A stretch of 64,000 nucleotides of DNA from MED-G17 sp963991985 (GCA_963991985.1 CAXDRX010000006.1:22357-86356), one strand, 5' to 3'. Positions 51,729 through 61,080 are shown, numbered from the stretch's first letter. Made by a program: numbers and translations. Notes: a model not told the origin generated them from the letters alone.

Positions 51729-53467
51729 GCAAGTTCTAATTTTTGTTGATGCAAATCGAAATAATAGGCCTTTTTTTTCATCAATTCTTGATGATTGCCT
51801 CTTTCTACAATTTCCCCTTTGTCCAAGACCAAAATAACGTCTGCATGCTGGATGGTGCTTAACCGATGTGCAATTACGATAGAGGTTCGGCCTTCCAAAA
51901 GCTTTCCAATGGCATTTTGAATGAGCAAATCAGTTTCACTATCAACAGAACTTGTTGCTTCATCCAAGATCAACAATTTGGGATCAAAGGCCAAAGCTCT
52001 AATAAAGCTAATGAGTTGTCTTTGGCCCGTTGATAGGGCATTACCCCTCTCCATAACATCGAAGTTGAACTGTCCTGGCAAATTTTCAATAAATGAAGTA
52101 GCACCAACGCTTTCAGCTGATTTTTTCATTTTTTCTATCGGGACTTTACCCGTTAAATCAATGTTTTGAGATATAGAACCTGAAAAAAGAAAAATATCCT
52201 GCAAAACAATCGCCATTTGACTGCGAAGTGAATGCAAATTCCAATCTTCGATCTCTTTTCCTTCAATAAATATTTGACCCTTTTGTTTGGAATAAAACTT
52301 TGATATCAAATTGATGATAGAAGATTTTCCCGCCCCTGTTGCCCCAACCATCGCGAGGGTTTGTCCTTCCTTAAGCTCAAAAGAAATATCTCTTAATACA
52401 TAATCCTCTTTTTGATAAGCAAACCAAACCTTTTTGAATTGAATGTTTCCAAAAATTTCAAGGGATAACTCTCCTTGGCTTTCTAGTTCACCTTTTGCAT
52501 CCAATAGCTTGTAAATTCTTTCTGCAGATACCATCCCCATTTGTATTTGGTTGAATCGGTTGGCAATCATTCGGATTGGACGGAAAAACATCTGAATGTA
52601 AAGATAAAAAGCAACGATTAGACCCGGACTCATATCTAAGTTTAAAGATTTTTTCACTCCCCACCAAATGATCAAACCCATGGACAAGGAAGTAATTATT
52701 TCAACAATTGGAAAATAAAGAGCATGGTGGAATACTGACTTTTTATTTGCATCAAGATGCTTTTTGTTGATCACTTTAAATTTATCGAATTCTGCTTTCT
52801 CCCTATTAAAAATTTGTACCAATTGTATACCACTTATTCTTTCTTGTACGAAGGAATTCAAAGCGGCCACTTGTGTTCTTACTTCCTGAAAAGCACTTTT
52901 CACCCCCTTCCTAAATACCTGGGATGCATAAAGTAAAATGGGCAATACTGAAAGGCTAATCAACGTCATTTGCCAGTCTTGATAAAACATAAAGGAAACT
53001 ATAAACAAGATCATCAATAAATCTCCTGTAATAGAAATCAAACCAGAAGCAAATACTTCGGCAATGGTCTCAATATCTCCAACCACGCGGGTAACTACAC
53101 GACCGACAGGGGTTTTGTTAAAATAACTCATTTTTAGTTCTCCTATGTGTTGAAAAACACGATCTCTCAAGCTTTTTACAACAGACTGTCCCAACCAATT
53201 TGTGGCATATGTTTGAGCAAAAAGAACCAAAGTTTGGAGCACTAGAAGACTGGAAATGAGCACAATCATCCGAACCAACCCCACTCTATCTCCTATGGCT
53301 ATATGGTTGTCGATGGTCTTTTGTATAAGAATGGGCCTTAGTGGACCCAAAAAAGAGGCAAAAACGGTAAGGAGAATGGATAGAACCAATGCATTTTTAT
53401 ATTCGAAAGAAAGACGAAAAATTCTTCCCAAAAGTTTATAATCTGTCTTTTTTTTTACTTTCGACAT
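51725..53467 (-). CDS. ABC exporter, fused membrane and ATPase domains
   Basis: This is a 580-residue half-transporter. Residues 1-315 hold six membrane helices (ABC type 1), with FASFLGPLRPILIQKTIDNH near the start. Residues 340-580 are the ATPase with Walker A GATGAGKSSIINLISKFY, Q-loop VLQDIFLFSG, signature ALSTGQRQLISFIRALAF, Walker B LLILDEATSSVDSETD and H-loop IAHRLSTIQHAD. The L-S-T-G-Q form of the signature replaces LSGGQ. It resembles lipid and drug exporters of the MsbA/YheI type. The substrate is unknown. It lies 17 bases after truA. Confidence 0.93.
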   Translation of the reverse strand: MSKVKKKTDYKLLGRIFRLSFEYKNALVLSILLTVFASFLGPLRPILIQKTIDNHIAIGDRVGLVRMIVLISSLLVLQTLVLFAQTYATNWLGQSVVKSLRDRVFQHIGELKMSYFNKTPVGRVVTRVVGDIETIAEVFASGLISITGDLLMILFIVSFMFYQDWQMTLISLSVLPILLYASQVFRKGVKSAFQEVRTQVAALNSFVQERISGIQLVQIFNREKAEFDKFKVINKKHLDANKKSVFHHALYFPIVEIITSLSMGLIIWWGVKKSLNLDMSPGLIVAFYLYIQMFFRPIRMIANRFNQIQMGMVSAERIYKLLDAKGELESQGELSLEIFGNIQFKKVWFAYQKEDYVLRDISFELKEGQTLAMVGATGAGKSSIINLISKFYSKQKGQIFIEGKEIEDWNLHSLRSQMAIVLQDIFLFSGSISQNIDLTGKVPIEKMKKSAESVGATSFIENLPGQFNFDVMERGNALSTGQRQLISFIRALAFDPKLLILDEATSSVDSETDLLIQNAIGKLLEGRTSIVIAHRLSTIQHADVILVLDKGEIVERGNHQELMKKKAYYFDLHQQKLELA

Positions 53468-53484
53468 CGCACTTAGATTACAAA

Positions 53485-54237
53485 TTAAACGAGTGGCCGC
53501 AAGATACCTTGCGGATATTCTATTTTTTCTAAAAATAATCCTTGAGCAGGAACGGTGGGCCCTGCTTTTGTCCTGTCTTTGCTTTCTATAATTTTTTCAA
53601 AGCCTTCCAAATTTACGGTTCCTTTCCCAACCAAAACCAAAGTACCAACAATTGCTCTGATCATCCCACGTAAAAACCGATTGGCCCTTATTTCAAATTT
53701 GTAACCGTTTTCAAACATGAAAAAATTGACTTCTTTGACAATACAACGATAATGGTGATTTTCTGATTTCACTTTGCAAAAGCTTTGAAAGTCTTCATAA
53801 TCAAGCAACTTTAATGCAGCTTTTTCCATTTTTTCAAAATCCAGTGCTTTGCTAAAATACCAACTTGTTTGATTCTTGAAAGGATCTTTTTCTTTGTGCA
53901 TGTAATATCCGTAGGTCCTCGAGACAGCATCAAACCGTGCGCTAAAATTATCAGGGACTTCAAACAATTCTAAAATGGCTATATCTTTAGGTAGTAAACC
54001 ATTCCATTTGTGCAACAAAAATGGAGGCAATGTTGATTGATCAGTATCAAAATGAGCAAAAAACTCAGAAGCATGCACACCGGTGTCTGTTCGGCCACAA
54101 CCTGAAACAGTCGTTGCGTTTCCGAGCAGAACGCTCAAAGAATTTTGCAACACTTCTTGAACCGTTTGGGCATTGTTTTGAATTTGCCATCCATGATATT
54201 TGGTGCCCATAAATTGAAGTTTTACTAGACAACGCAT
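53485..54237 (-). CDS. truA: tRNA pseudouridine(38-40) synthase TruA
   Basis: TruA modifies U38-40 in the tRNA anticodon arm. The product (250 residues from the ATG at 54237) has LQFMGTKYHGWQIQNNAQTV and the catalytic Asp in VSGCGRTDTGVHASEFF near residue 52. It also has NGLLPKDIAILELFEV, DAVSRTYGYYM, and IRANRFLRGMIRAIVGTLVLVG. The start codon shares its A with the thiolase TAA (TAATG), so translation is coupled. Longer upstream readings lie in the thiolase gene. Confidence 0.96.
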   Translation of the reverse strand: MRCLVKLQFMGTKYHGWQIQNNAQTVQEVLQNSLSVLLGNATTVSGCGRTDTGVHASEFFAHFDTDQSTLPPFLLHKWNGLLPKDIAILELFEVPDNFSARFDAVSRTYGYYMHKEKDPFKNQTSWYFSKALDFEKMEKAALKLLDYEDFQSFCKVKSENHHYRCIVKEVNFFMFENGYKFEIRANRFLRGMIRAIVGTLVLVGKGTVNLEGFEKIIESKDRTKAGPTVPAQGLFLEKIEYPQGILRPLV

Positions 54238-55436
54238 TAGGCTTTTTCCAAGACCAATGCCATCCCCTGGCCAACACCCACGCACATGGTTGCCAATGCA
54301 TATTTAGCATTTTCTCTCTTTTTGAATTCATGAACTAAAGTGGTGGTTATTCTTGCACCACTGCAACCCAGTGGATGACCAATTGCGATGGAGCCCCCAT
54401 TAACATTTATAATTTCCTCATTCAGATGTAGATCTCGGATACATGCAATGCTCTGAGAGGCAAAAGCTTCGTTGAGTTCAATTAGATTTAAGTGTTTTGC
54501 TTCTATTCCTGCCCTTGCCAATGCTTTTTTTGTTGCGGGCACCGGACCAATTCCCATAATGGAAGGATCCACTCCTGCAGATGCGCTACTCACAACCCTT
54601 GCCAAGGGGGTTAAATCAAATTTTTTGATCATTTTTTCTGAAACCATTAATAAACAGCTGGCTCCATCATTGACCCCACTACTATTTCCTGCAGTAACCG
54701 TTCCTCCTTTGCGAAAAGCGGGTTTTAGGGTGGCCAATTTCTCCAAAGAACTTAGTCTAGGATGCTCATCCTTGAGCACCAACAAATCCTCTTGTTTTCG
54801 TCTGGGAACATGCACTGAAATAATCTCATCACTAAATCTTTTGTTTTCATGCGCATTTTGATACTTTTCTTGAGACCTTAAGGCAAAAAGATCTTGTTCT
54901 TCACGGCTTATTTTATATTTCTCTGCAACATTTTCTGCCGTTTCACCCATAGCAAATGGAAAGTAAATATCGGCCAACTTTTTGTTTGTAAATCTCCAAC
55001 CAATTGATGTATCGTACATTTCCATCTTCCGAGAGAAAGCTGTTTCAGATTTACTTACTACGTATGGGGCTCTGCTCATACTCTCCACCCCTCCTGCAAA
55101 ATAAATATCCCCATAACCCATTTGAATCCCCTTTGCTGCTTCAGAAATAGCGTGCAAACCACTAGCGCACAGTCTATTAACTGTAATGCCAGGCACAGAA
55201 GTTGGCAAACCAGCCATAAGCAATGACATCCTAGCTACATTTCGATTGTCTTCACCTGCTTGGTTGGCTGCTCCGAAAATTACTTCCTCCGTGAAACGAT
55301 AGTCTAATTGAGGATTTCTTTCAACGATAGAGGATATCGCCAAGCTTGCCAAATCATCCGGACGGACAGACGACAAGGAGCCTCCGTATTTTCCCACCGG
55401 AGTTCTAACAGCATCAATAATATAAGCTTGTTGCAT
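54237..55436 (-). CDS. Acetyl-CoA C-acyltransferase (thiolase)
   Basis: This is a 399-residue thiolase of the PcaF/FadA type. It has the acyl-enzyme Cys in VNRLCASGLHAISEA near residue 87, VESMSRAPYVV, the His in NVNGGSIAIGHPLGCSGARI near 350, and the second Cys in LATMCVGVGQGMALV near 385. It would cleave 3-ketoacyl-CoA in beta-oxidation or aromatic catabolism. No hydroxyacyl-CoA dehydrogenase is adjacent. It has its own promoter and begins a five-gene minus-strand group. Confidence 0.94.
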   Translation of the reverse strand: MQQAYIIDAVRTPVGKYGGSLSSVRPDDLASLAISSIVERNPQLDYRFTEEVIFGAANQAGEDNRNVARMSLLMAGLPTSVPGITVNRLCASGLHAISEAAKGIQMGYGDIYFAGGVESMSRAPYVVSKSETAFSRKMEMYDTSIGWRFTNKKLADIYFPFAMGETAENVAEKYKISREEQDLFALRSQEKYQNAHENKRFSDEIISVHVPRRKQEDLLVLKDEHPRLSSLEKLATLKPAFRKGGTVTAGNSSGVNDGASCLLMVSEKMIKKFDLTPLARVVSSASAGVDPSIMGIGPVPATKKALARAGIEAKHLNLIELNEAFASQSIACIRDLHLNEEIINVNGGSIAIGHPLGCSGARITTTLVHEFKKRENAKYALATMCVGVGQGMALVLEKA

Positions 55437-55440
55437 AGAT

Positions 55441-55469
55441 CAAAATTAATTTTTCTGTTTCGTCCTCAA
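55441..55469 (-). promoter_or_regulatory. Promoter for the thiolase-truA operon
   Basis: On the minus strand TTG (55469-55467), 18 bases, then TAATTTTG (55448-55441) matches the Bacteroidota -33/-7 consensus. The -7 box ends 4 bases before the thiolase ATG at 55436, so the transcript would be leaderless or nearly so. Confidence 0.7.
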
Positions 55470-55492
55470 TATTAATAAATAACTTCGTCAAT

Positions 55493-55996
55493 ATGATTCA
55501 AAGAAAACAAAGCCTTTGTTGGTTGCTTGTTGGACTTATTTCTGTTTGTATGAGCATGAGCACAATCGTCTTTTTTAAGTCTTCTTTTAAAAATAAAAGC
55601 GATTTTTTTGAAATTTCTACGGCTTACAACAAAAAAATTCTCGACACCAACAAAAGTCCAAAGCTAAGGGTTAGCACAATCAATTTTTACCCGAAATATG
55701 CTCTCATTTTGCTGGCTATTTTATCTTTGGCTAGTGTAGTTCTTTACAAGAACCGAAAACTTCAAATGAAATTGTGCTTTGTTCAAATGGGTCTGGTTTG
55801 TATTGTTATGTTTTTTATGGTCCAAAGCTCATTCTTACTCACCAAAAGCCTTTTAGAGAATACGGAGGATGCTTTCCAATACCAATATCTGCCATCTGCT
55901 TGCTTGCCTTTTTCATTAATCATTTTTGAAATTTTGGCCTACCGTTTTACTGCCAAGGACGAAAAAATAGTCAACTCCCTTAATAGACTTCGATAA
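55493..55996 (+). CDS. DUF4293 family membrane protein
   Basis: The 167-residue product has four membrane helices: about residues 9-28, 67-83, 92-111 and 130-148. It has the DUF4293 start MIQRKQSLCWLLVGLISV (family M-I-Q-R-x-Q-S). Its function is unknown and members are restricted to Bacteroidota. It is divergent from the thiolase (56 bases) and followed immediately by the double ABC ATPase gene, so it may be co-transcribed with it. Confidence 0.85.
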   Translation: MIQRKQSLCWLLVGLISVCMSMSTIVFFKSSFKNKSDFFEISTAYNKKILDTNKSPKLRVSTINFYPKYALILLAILSLASVVLYKNRKLQMKLCFVQMGLVCIVMFFMVQSSFLLTKSLLENTEDAFQYQYLPSACLPFSLIIFEILAYRFTAKDEKIVNSLNRLR

Positions 55997-55997
55997 T

Positions 55998-57494
55998 TTG
56001 TTGGAAGTAAAAAATCTAAATATCTCCATAGACAAACGACGCTTAGTAAAAGACGTAAGTTTTAAATGTAAGGAAAATCAGTTCATATCGCTTATTGGTG
56101 CTTCGGGGAGTGGGAAATCTCTTTCCTCATTATCAGTTGCTCGATTATTGCCACCCAATGCATCGTATGAAGGGGAAATTCTATTGGACGACAAAAACAT
56201 TCTGGCAATGAGTGAAAAGGATTTACTTGCTTTGAGAAGCAAAGAAATTGCTTATATTTTTCAAGAACCGCTCAGTTCTTTAAATCCAATTATGAGTATC
56301 AAAAACCAGCTGATAGAAAGCATAACCAATAATAGCCAAAAACATTATTCTAAGCTAAAAGATATTTTGAATAAAGTTGGACTTTATGATCATCAACGAA
56401 TTTTAAAAAGCTTTCCACACCAATTGAGCGGTGGACAAAGGCAAAGAGTTATGATTGCAATGGCATTGATTAGGCAACCCAGACTTTTGATTGCAGACGA
56501 GCCAACAACCGCTTTAGATCCTATTTTAAAAATAGAAATTCTAGATTTATTGAAAACGATACAAAAAGAAAACAATATTTCTATTCTATTTATCTCACAT
56601 GAAATCAGTCTGGTGATGAGATATAGCGATAAAATTTATGTTATGAAACAAGGAGAAATCATCGATGGTTTTTCACCAAAAAAAAATCTTAAATCATTGC
56701 ATCCATATACCTTAGAGCTGTTAAATTCATCAAAAAATCGATCCAAGAAAGATGTTCCGAAGCTTGAAAATATTCTCAGCTTCAAAGATGTGTATTTTCA
56801 ATACAGCTCCAAACAAGGTATTGGCCCTATTGGCTTTGATGTAAAGAAAAATGATACCTTAGGAATTGTAGGTCAATCTGGAAGTGGAAAAAGTACTCTG
56901 GTGAAATGTCTTCTGAAATTGGAAAAAATTCAAAGAGGTAAAATAGTCTTCAACAAAAAAAACATTCGAGACTACAAAAACCAGAAGGAATTTGCCCAGC
57001 AGATACAATTGGTATTCCAAGACCCCAGCAGTAGCCTAAACCCAAACCAGTCTGTATTGCAAACTTTAAAGGAAGTATTGCAGGTTCATTATCCAGAAAA
57101 GGCAAAAAACCAATACATCTATAACCTTCTAAATCAAGTTGAGTTGAGTGAAGAAGTAGCTCAAAAATTTCCCCATCAACTTAGCGGCGGTCAGAAACAA
57201 AGAGTAAGCATTGCAAGGGCAATTGCCATTCAACCAAAGCTTTTGGTTTTGGACGAAGCGGTCAGTGCGCTCGACACAAAGACACAATTTCAAATTTTGG
57301 ATTTATTAAAAAAGCTACAAGATAAAATTGATTTAACGTTCCTTTTCATAGGCCATGACATGAAAACGATTCGATATTTTTGCAATCGCATCATTGTGAT
57401 GAAAGACGGAAAAATAATTGAATGGGGAAGCACAAAAAATGTTTTTGAAAAAGCCACACATCCTTATACCAAAAAGTTAATTGACAATATTTGA
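55998..57494 (+). CDS. Double ABC ATPase of the dipeptide/oligopeptide (DppD-DppF) type
   Basis: The 498-residue protein carries two complete ATPase modules. The first has Walker A GASGSGKSLSSLSVARLL near residue 34, Q-loop FQEPLSSLNPIMSI, signature LSGGQRQRVMIAMAL and Walker B LLIADEPTTALDP. The second has GQSGSGKSTLVKCLLKL near residue 295, VFQDPSSSLNP, LSGGQKQRVSIARAI and LLVLDEAVSALD. Such fused DppDF/YejF-like ATPases drive peptide uptake, but no permease or binding protein is in the window. It starts with TTG at 55998 or 56001. Confidence 0.9.
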   Translation: MLEVKNLNISIDKRRLVKDVSFKCKENQFISLIGASGSGKSLSSLSVARLLPPNASYEGEILLDDKNILAMSEKDLLALRSKEIAYIFQEPLSSLNPIMSIKNQLIESITNNSQKHYSKLKDILNKVGLYDHQRILKSFPHQLSGGQRQRVMIAMALIRQPRLLIADEPTTALDPILKIEILDLLKTIQKENNISILFISHEISLVMRYSDKIYVMKQGEIIDGFSPKKNLKSLHPYTLELLNSSKNRSKKDVPKLENILSFKDVYFQYSSKQGIGPIGFDVKKNDTLGIVGQSGSGKSTLVKCLLKLEKIQRGKIVFNKKNIRDYKNQKEFAQQIQLVFQDPSSSLNPNQSVLQTLKEVLQVHYPEKAKNQYIYNLLNQVELSEEVAQKFPHQLSGGQKQRVSIARAIAIQPKLLVLDEAVSALDTKTQFQILDLLKKLQDKIDLTFLFIGHDMKTIRYFCNRIIVMKDGKIIEWGSTKNVFEKATHPYTKKLIDNI

Positions 57495-57880
57495 ATAAAA
57501 AAAAAGTACACCGATACACTGTTGGAAAAGAAGACTTCCCCAATTTTTTTGGGGAAGACATTCATGAGGTTTGTAGCACATACGTTTTATGCCGAGAAGC
57601 AGAAAAACTAGGTAGGCTTTATATTTTGGCTTTTCTTGATAAAGAAAACGAAGGCATTGGAACATTTGTAGAGCTCAAACATATTGGTCCTGCTTTTTAC
57701 AAAGAAGAAATAATTTTTAAGGGTGAAATAATAGACGGGGAAATGGACAATTTTGTTGTTGCATTCGAAGCAAAAGTTGGGCAAAGACTAATTGCAAAAG
57801 GTAGAACGGGTCAGAAATTGGTTAAAAAAAAGAAACTGCTTGACCATTTTAAAAAAATTAAAAACCAGAAATTGAATTGA
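57491..57880 (+). CDS. Hotdog-fold thioesterase-like protein (FlK-like)
   Basis: The 129-residue product resembles the FlK/fluoroacetyl-CoA thioesterase-like hotdog family. It has VCSTYVLCREAEKLGRLYIL (helix), then EGIGTFVELKHIGPAFYKEEI (the G-T-x-V-E-x-x-H core), and NFVVAFEAKVGQRLIAKGRTGQKLV. This gene's TTG overlaps the ABC stop (TTGA), and its own stop overlaps the smpB start (TTGA). An acyl-CoA hydrolase function is inferred from fold only, and the substrate is unknown. Confidence 0.8.
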   Translation: MNKKKVHRYTVGKEDFPNFFGEDIHEVCSTYVLCREAEKLGRLYILAFLDKENEGIGTFVELKHIGPAFYKEEIIFKGEIIDGEMDNFVVAFEAKVGQRLIAKGRTGQKLVKKKKLLDHFKKIKNQKLN

Positions 57881-58320
57881 ATAAAAAAGTACTTATAACC
57901 AACCGCAAAGCAAAATTCGAATACCAAATTACTGAGACCTATGTTGCTGGTTTGGTACTGACAGGACCCGAAGTAAAATCGATAAAGAATGGAGAAGCGT
58001 CAATAGCAGAAGCTTATTGTATTTTTTCAGCTCAAAAATTGATTATACGTGGGATGCAAATCAATGAATTCAAAAATGCAGGATATACTTTGCAAGAGCC
58101 TTTGAGAGACAAAGCGCTTTTGCTCACCAAAAAAGAATTGGGAAAAGTGAAAGCCAAAATTGAAATAAAAGGAAATACATTGATTCCTTTAGAAATTTTT
58201 CTTTCCAAAAGAAATTTTATCAAACTCAAAGTTGGTTTGGGAAAGGGTAAAAAATTGCATGACAAAAGAGCTTCCCTAAAAGAAAAAGATCTTAGAAGGG
58301 AACTTGACCAATATCCTTAA
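57877..58320 (+). CDS. smpB: SsrA-binding protein SmpB
   Basis: SmpB binds tmRNA and delivers it to stalled ribosomes. The 147-residue product has ITNRKAKFEYQITETYVAGLVLTGPEVKSIK (split here by family blocks), then EAYCIFSAQKL, LLLTKKELGKV, IPLEIFLSKRNFIKLKVGLGKGKKLHDKR and a basic tail. It starts with TTG at 57877 overlapping the previous stop. The ssrA gene itself is not in the window. Confidence 0.95.
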   Translation: MNKKVLITNRKAKFEYQITETYVAGLVLTGPEVKSIKNGEASIAEAYCIFSAQKLIIRGMQINEFKNAGYTLQEPLRDKALLLTKKELGKVKAKIEIKGNTLIPLEIFLSKRNFIKLKVGLGKGKKLHDKRASLKEKDLRRELDQYP

Positions 58321-58332
58321 AATATAAATTTT

Positions 58333-58340
58333 TACATTTG
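58333..58340 (+). promoter_or_regulatory. -7 promoter element for fadD
   Basis: TACATTTG is an exact TAnnTTTG match 6 bases before the ATG at 58347. It contains the upstream in-frame TTG at 58338, so that codon is unlikely to be the start. No -33 TTG is within range. Confidence 0.55.
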
Positions 58341-58346
58341 ACAAAC

Positions 58347-60008
58347 ATGCACAACAAACGACCTTGGACGAAAAACTATCCCGACTTTGTGCCCAAAAGT
58401 GCAGAAGTTGGAAAATACGAAAATTTGGTTCATTTAATCGATGAAAACACAAAAATATATCGCAATGACCCCTCCTTTTATTGTTTCGATAAAAGCCTAA
58501 CTTACGGAGAAATTGGGGCCTATTCTGACGCATTTGCATCCTATTTACAAAACCAAACCGACTTAAAAAAAGGAGATAGAATTGCGATTCAATTGCCCAA
58601 TATTCTTCAATTTCCTATTGCTCTCTTCGGAGCTATCAAGGCAGGATTGATTGTTGTAAATACCAATCCGCTCTACACGCCTCACGAAATGGAACATCAA
58701 TTCAAAGACTCAGGAGCAAAAGCCATTGTTATTCTCGAGAATTTTTGCAAAAATTTAGAATCGATCATTGAAAATACCAATATACAGACTGTTGTAACTA
58801 CAAAAATAGGAGATCAAGTTGGTGGTCTAAAAGGGGCAGTAATCAATACGGTTGTCAAGCACATTAAAAAAATGGTCCCCCCTTTCTCTTTGCCAAATGC
58901 CATTACTTTCAAAAGCATTCTTGAGGATAATAAAGGTAAAAAACCAAACAAATTTGATATTGACCGAAATGACATTGCCTTTCTGCAATATACCGGTGGA
59001 ACCACCGGCCTTTCCAAAGGAGCGCAGCTAAGTCATCACAATATTGTCTCCAATATCATGCAGTGTCATTCGTGGATTGGCAATTTATTTGACCAAAAAG
59101 GTGAAATAGTAATCACTGCTTTACCACTGTATCACATTTTTGCTTTGACCATCAATTGTATGCTTTTTTATACCACAGGAGCGAAAAATATTTTGGTAAC
59201 CAATCCAAGAGATATGAATGGATTTATGAAAATCCTAAAAAAATACCCAATGAATTACATCACCGGTGTCAATACTTTGTTCAATGGCATGATGAATCAT
59301 CCGTCATTTGCGTCACTCAATTTTGATCAACTCAAATTGTCTGTAGGAGGAGGAATGGCCATACAAAAAGTTGTGGCCGATCGATGGAAAACGATTACTG
59401 GTGTAGATTTGCTAGAAGGTTATGGACTTTCAGAAACCTCACCGGTAGCTTCTTTTGCTCCTTTGGGCGGGAACCACAAAATTGGTTACATAGGAACACC
59501 CGTTCCCGATACAGACATGGCGATTTTTGACGACCAACAAAACATACTTCCACAAGGAGAGCACGGTGAAATTGGTGTGAAAGGCCCACAAGTTCATAAA
59601 GGCTATTGGAATAAAGGAACAGAAAATTCGCAATATTTTACAAAAGATGGATACTTCCTCACTGGGGACATCGGATTTATGGACGAAGATTTCTTTTTCA
59701 AAATAATAGACAGAAAAAAAGAAATGATCAATGTATCAGGATTTAATGTTTACCCGAATGAGGTGGAAAAAGTAATATCTGAACATCCGAAAGTATTGGA
59801 AGTGGGTATTACGGGCGTAGAAGATAAAAACTCAACAGAAAGTGTCGCAGCCTTTATTGTAAAAAAAAACGCATCCTTGACACAAGAAGAAATCAAAGCG
59901 CTTTGTAAAGAAAAGCTAACAAATTATAAAGTACCAAAACATATCCATTTCAGAGAATCACTACCAAAATCAAATGTTGGTAAAATTCTACGTCGTAAAC
60001 TAAAATAG
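58347..60008 (+). CDS. fadD: Long-chain fatty acid-CoA ligase
   Basis: This is a 553-residue ANL-superfamily ligase that activates fatty acids through an acyl-AMP. It has the phosphate loop LQYTGGTTGLSKGAQLSH near residue 215, LPLYHIFALTINCML near 255, GYGLSETSPVASF near 355, GEIGVKGPQVHKGYW near 405, LTGDIGFMDEDFFFKIIDRKKEMI near 432, and the catalytic Lys in LPKSNVGKILRRKLK near the C-terminus. The start WTKNYPDFVP matches FadD of Proteobacteria (L-N-R-Y-P-A-D-V-P). Confidence 0.95.
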   Translation: MHNKRPWTKNYPDFVPKSAEVGKYENLVHLIDENTKIYRNDPSFYCFDKSLTYGEIGAYSDAFASYLQNQTDLKKGDRIAIQLPNILQFPIALFGAIKAGLIVVNTNPLYTPHEMEHQFKDSGAKAIVILENFCKNLESIIENTNIQTVVTTKIGDQVGGLKGAVINTVVKHIKKMVPPFSLPNAITFKSILEDNKGKKPNKFDIDRNDIAFLQYTGGTTGLSKGAQLSHHNIVSNIMQCHSWIGNLFDQKGEIVITALPLYHIFALTINCMLFYTTGAKNILVTNPRDMNGFMKILKKYPMNYITGVNTLFNGMMNHPSFASLNFDQLKLSVGGGMAIQKVVADRWKTITGVDLLEGYGLSETSPVASFAPLGGNHKIGYIGTPVPDTDMAIFDDQQNILPQGEHGEIGVKGPQVHKGYWNKGTENSQYFTKDGYFLTGDIGFMDEDFFFKIIDRKKEMINVSGFNVYPNEVEKVISEHPKVLEVGITGVEDKNSTESVAAFIVKKNASLTQEEIKALCKEKLTNYKVPKHIHFRESLPKSNVGKILRRKLK

Positions 60009-60035
60009 TTAAGTTTAATTTTTCGTTTTTAAAAC

Positions 60036-60677
60036 ATGAAATGGTGGATTACAGTTTTGCCAATAGTACTCATCGCTTTGGTTTTAAATTTTCGAAAATC
60101 CAATTCAACAGTTAACCCAAATTTTCAAGGAAATGGTATCGTATTGAAAACTTTCCAAAACTATTATGAAAGTGTAAAACTGGCTTGCAAGGAATACCCC
60201 AAAATACCCGAATCTTATATTTTGGCGCTCATCGGGTTGGAATGTTCAGGAAGAAAAATCGTGCCTCATCGTTTTGAGAATCATATTTATGCTCAACTGA
60301 AGAAGGTGAAAAAGGGCCAAAAGAGATACTTTGAAAACATTGTGCAAAAAGATTTGATGGGCAAGAATGAAAGAGAATTGAGAGAACTTGCAAGCAGCTG
60401 GGGGCCATTTCAAATTATGGGATACAAATCAATCGCCATGAACATTGATTTGGATGGCTTGGACAATCAAGATAGAATTATCAACGGAATTTCATGGATT
60501 TCAGAAAATTATGGCATTTATCTAGAACAAGGCAAATACCAAGACGCCTTTCATTTGCACAATACGGGCAAACCCTACCCAAAAATTGGTAAACCATTTA
60601 CTTTTAGAAACAATTATGTTTCCGATGGACTAAGCCTCATGGATAGCTTTCAAAATTTAATTTTACAAATACAATAG
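60036..60677 (+). CDS. Lysozyme-like/lytic transglycosylase-like membrane-anchored protein
   Basis: The 213-residue product starts with a membrane anchor or signal (WWITVLPIVLIALVLNF, about residues 3-20). The body has a lysozyme-like layout. A catalytic-type Glu lies in ILALIGLECSGRKIVPHRFE near residue 65-80, followed by ASSWGPFQIMGYKSIAM near 123 (the SxGxxQ-like block), and DAFHLHNTGKPYPK near 170. This matches peptidoglycan-cleaving N-acetylmuramidase-like families. It would act on the wall in the periplasm. The reaction type is inferred. Confidence 0.75.
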   Translation: MKWWITVLPIVLIALVLNFRKSNSTVNPNFQGNGIVLKTFQNYYESVKLACKEYPKIPESYILALIGLECSGRKIVPHRFENHIYAQLKKVKKGQKRYFENIVQKDLMGKNERELRELASSWGPFQIMGYKSIAMNIDLDGLDNQDRIINGISWISENYGIYLEQGKYQDAFHLHNTGKPYPKIGKPFTFRNNYVSDGLSLMDSFQNLILQIQ

Positions 60678-60681
60678 AGAG

Positions 60682-61077
60682 ATGAAACAAAAATATCATT
60701 TCAAAGTACGAGGGTATCATTGTGATGCATACGGTCATATCAATAATGCTCGATATTTAGAATTATGCGAGGAAGCACGATGGCAAGTGGTCCATAAGAT
60801 TATGGACAAACCTGTTTTCATCAAAAAAGGTCTTCAATTTTTTATCGTTCATATTGATGCGCATTATATACATCCTGCAAAACCGGGAGAAAACCTTACC
60901 ATAGAGACTAGTATTTACAAAATAGGCAGTACAAGTTGTGTTTTTTTACAAGAAATGGTCAAAGAAGATAAGGTTGTTTTTAGCGCTAAAATCTCCTTTG
61001 TACTTTTTAGTTCGATTCACAAGCTACCCGCCCGAATAGACCAAAACTTGTCAGAAATATTAACATCTGCATTTTAA
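60682..61077 (+). CDS. Acyl-CoA thioesterase (4HBT hotdog family), first copy
   Basis: The 131-residue hotdog protein has the 4HBT start YHFKVRGYHCDAYGHINNARYLELCEEARW. The conserved D-x-x-G-H-x-N-N block is near residue 12 and the catalytic-type Glu is in EEA. It then has VHIDAHYIHPAKPGENLTIETSI and SCVFLQEMV. It would hydrolyse an acyl-CoA. The substrate is unknown. It is 3 bases upstream of a second hotdog gene and 4 bases after the lysozyme-like gene. Confidence 0.87.
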   Translation: MKQKYHFKVRGYHCDAYGHINNARYLELCEEARWQVVHKIMDKPVFIKKGLQFFIVHIDAHYIHPAKPGENLTIETSIYKIGSTSCVFLQEMVKEDKVVFSAKISFVLFSSIHKLPARIDQNLSEILTSAF

Positions 61078-61080
61078 CTT

